Below, one piece after another: positions 62,332 to 64,000 of a stretch of DNA of 64,000 nucleotides; positions within the stretch are counted from its first letter, which is position 1, and each line of letters begins with the position of its first letter. Source of the stretch: Bacteriovoracaceae bacterium. GTDB lineage: Bacteria; Bdellovibrionota; Bacteriovoracia; Bacteriovoracales; Bacteriovoracaceae. Location of the stretch: contig CANFHC010000003.1 of NCBI GenBank assembly GCA_947446575.1, positions 95,445 to 159,444 on the forward strand, written 5' to 3'. The translations under genes and the position numbers were made by a program. The notes under the pieces were generated by a model, which worked only from the letters and a program-made list of their open reading frames with translations, was not told the origin of the DNA and did no database searches.

Positions 62332-63239
62332 TGGCGCAGTTTAAAAATATTAGTATCGTTTTAAAACCCAAGGTCAATTCTGAGTTCGAGAGTATCCTCA
62401 CCAACCTTGTTGGTTGGCTATCAAGACGAAAAAAATCAATTTCCTTTATCGACAAAGAAAAGGAGAGACTCAATAAAATTTTTAAAGGTGACTTAAAAAA
62501 TTTAAATTTTATATCAGAAACTGAAATCCACAAAAGCTCTGATCTAATCATTACAATGGGTGGTGATGGAACCTTGATTGGTGTATGTCGCAATATAACA
62601 AAGAATTCGCCGCCAATATTTGGTGTAAACATGGGACATTTGGGATTCATTACTGAATTTACCAAAGCAGAGTTTTTTGACCAACTAGAAGAAACGATAA
62701 AAGGAAATTATAAAATAACTCCCTTGAACCTTTATCAGGTTGAAGTATTTTCTAAGAAGAAAGAGAAAGCAACGTTCAAGAGTTTCTTTCTAAATGATGT
62801 TGTAATTAACAATAATCATATTTCTAGAATGCTGACTCTATCAGTGGAATCTGAAGGAGAGCATATTTATAATTTATCAGGAGATGGATTAATTATCAGT
62901 TCGCCAATTGGATCAACTGCTTACTCGTTGGCTGCCGGTGGACCCATTATTCAACCAAGTGTTAATGCTATTACCCTAACTCCTATCTGTGCGCACAGCT
63001 TGACTCATAGGCCCCTGGTTATTCCAGATCATTCTAATGTAGTCATTAAGGCTGCCAGACCAGATGAATCGATTAAACTAACGCTCGATGGTCAACAAGC
63101 CGTTGTAATTAGCTCAAACGACATTGTTAAAGTGACCAAGAAAAAAGCTAAAGTGGTACAGCTAATAAAAAATCCATCTCGAACATATTTTAGAACATTA
63201 AAAGAAAAATTTACTCATGGAGCCCGGGAGATAAAATGA
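62331..63239 (+). CDS. nadK: NAD kinase
   Basis: 302 residues. It phosphorylates NAD to NADP. The family motifs are present: MGGDGTLI (GGDG at 77-80) and NMGHLGFITE (GVNxGxLGFL-like), then GDGLIISSPIGSTAYSLAAGGP in the C-terminal domain. It overlaps recN by 4 bases (ATGA), the frequent nadK-recN pairing. Confidence 0.97.
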   Translation: MAQFKNISIVLKPKVNSEFESILTNLVGWLSRRKKSISFIDKEKERLNKIFKGDLKNLNFISETEIHKSSDLIITMGGDGTLIGVCRNITKNSPPIFGVNMGHLGFITEFTKAEFFDQLEETIKGNYKITPLNLYQVEVFSKKKEKATFKSFFLNDVVINNNHISRMLTLSVESEGEHIYNLSGDGLIISSPIGSTAYSLAAGGPIIQPSVNAITLTPICAHSLTHRPLVIPDHSNVVIKAARPDESIKLTLDGQQAVVISSNDIVKVTKKKAKVVQLIKNPSRTYFRTLKEKFTHGAREIK

Positions 63240-64000
63240 AAACAAATGAAACACTTTATTTGAAATCATTAAACTTGCAAAATTTTGCAACTTTTGAAAA
63301 TCAAGAAATAAAATTTGATATAAAATTCAACGCTATCGTTGGAGAAACTGGTTCGGGAAAAAGTTTAATTCTCGATGCTTTGCAAATTATTTTCGGGGCC
63401 CGTGCTGACAAAAAACTTATTCGCAAGAATGCAGAATTTGCGACAATTGAAGCTGTCTTCTCTACCAATGATACGAAAATTAAAAACTACTTCAATGAAA
63501 TTGGTCATCCTTTTGAAGGTGACGAAGTTGTAATAAAAAGAATTATTTTCGCTAATGAATCCTCAAAATCATATTTAAACTTTCAATCTTGTTCGGCATC
63601 ACTTTTGACTAGTTTTTCGAAAAGATTTGTTGATTTAGTTGGACAATTTGAAAACCAAAAACTTTTGAGCGAAGACTATCAATTAATTCTCCTTGATTCT
63701 TATGCTGGGTTATCAAGTGACATTGTTGATTATCAAAATTTATATACGCAATTAGCAAGTCTAAAAAAAGATTTTTCTGAATTGTTAAACGAAAAGAATG
63801 TACGTGCTCAACGCGAAGATTATATTCGTTTTCAAATCGAAGAATTAGAAAAACTAAGTCCTAGTATCGAAGATGAAATTGAATTACTTCGTAAAAAGGA
63901 CATGATTTTAAATGTTGAAAAACGCCAATCAACCCTAGGCTCACTTGCTTCTGCTATCTCTGACGACGATGTAAACTTATTGAGCCTATTAAAAATTTGC
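63236..64000 (+). CDS. recN: DNA repair protein RecN, N-terminal part (runs off the window)
   Basis: 255 codons are present. An SMC-like ATPase head has Walker A GETGSGKS (36-43) after NLQNFATFENQEI, and the RecN-typical DLVGQFENQKLL follows near residue 138, then the start of a coiled coil. RecN acts in double-strand-break repair. The signature and Walker B lie outside the window. Confidence 0.94.
   Translation, partial: MKTNETLYLKSLNLQNFATFENQEIKFDIKFNAIVGETGSGKSLILDALQIIFGARADKKLIRKNAEFATIEAVFSTNDTKIKNYFNEIGHPFEGDEVVIKRIIFANESSKSYLNFQSCSASLLTSFSKRFVDLVGQFENQKLLSEDYQLILLDSYAGLSSDIVDYQNLYTQLASLKKDFSELLNEKNVRAQREDYIRFQIEELEKLSPSIEDEIELLRKKDMILNVEKRQSTLGSLASAISDDDVNLLSLLKIC

Noticed and set aside
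62240..62665. 141-residue minus-strand frame opposite the start of nadK
   Set aside because: Antisense to conserved nadK codons; no ribosome-binding site or motif.

Overview
The window is a 64 kb piece of an AT-rich bacterial chromosome. Gene content suggests a predatory or gliding deltaproteobacterium-like organism, most plausibly Bdellovibrionota (the Bacteriovorax / Halobacteriovorax / Peredibacter side). The reasons are a Myxococcus-style type IV pilus cluster that includes the PilH/PilI-type ABC transporter, a Bat (moxR / DUF58 / VWA) operon, an Omp85-TamB pair, flagellar cap genes, low GC, and frequent TTG starts. The lineage is an inference; no rRNA gene is present to confirm it. I found no insertion sequence, prophage, CRISPR array or tRNA.

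Layout, left to right. 0-1.7 kb: the start of a divergent UvrA-like ATPase, then rpsI and rplM with a clear promoter and terminator. 1.7-9.3 kb: an Omp85 / TamB / TPR operon for outer-membrane biogenesis. 9.4-25.8 kb: efp, aroQ, a TPR protein, then the type IV pilus genes pilQPONM, pilD, an ABC permease and ATPase, a membrane glycosyltransferase, a divergent TPR gene, pilA, pilC, pilT and pilB. This cluster appears to be several transcription units, including a sigma-28-like promoter before pilBTC. 25.8-36 kb: a tightly overlapping operon running rlmI-like, moxR, DUF58, a membrane protein, batA, a batB/C fusion, batD, ribF and aroE. 36-41.2 kb: a giant 1434-residue lipoprotein of unknown function and a periplasmic protein. 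41.2-45.9 kb: an NFACT (RqcH-like) gene divergent from mutS2, the two start codons overlapping in one CATG, then a phospholipase-D lipoprotein. 45.9-51 kb: lepB, a penicillin-binding transpeptidase, rlmE, an apparently exported barstar-like protein, a PspF-like sigma-54 activator and an IMPase-family phosphatase.

51.0-51.35 kb: a roughly 400-bp gene-free region with a same-orientation cluster of DnaA-box-like 9-mers. It lies close to the point where gene orientation switches from mostly minus to entirely plus, so it is a candidate replication origin or DnaA-responsive region. 53.4-64 kb: fliD, fliS, a FliT-position protein, a Maf-like protein, two GT9 glycosyltransferases with a 48-codon gene between them, a helical protein, a soluble histidine kinase and single-domain response regulator, nadK and the start of recN. 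This looks like a filament-cap and flagellin-glycosylation operon that runs into housekeeping genes.

The points most worth following up are the MutS2/NFACT start-codon overlap, the rlmI-like gene whose only fitting start is CTG, the DnaA-box cluster at the strand switch, the sigma-28-like promoter of pilBTC, the barstar with a hydrophobic leader, and the glycosylation operon with its small gene.
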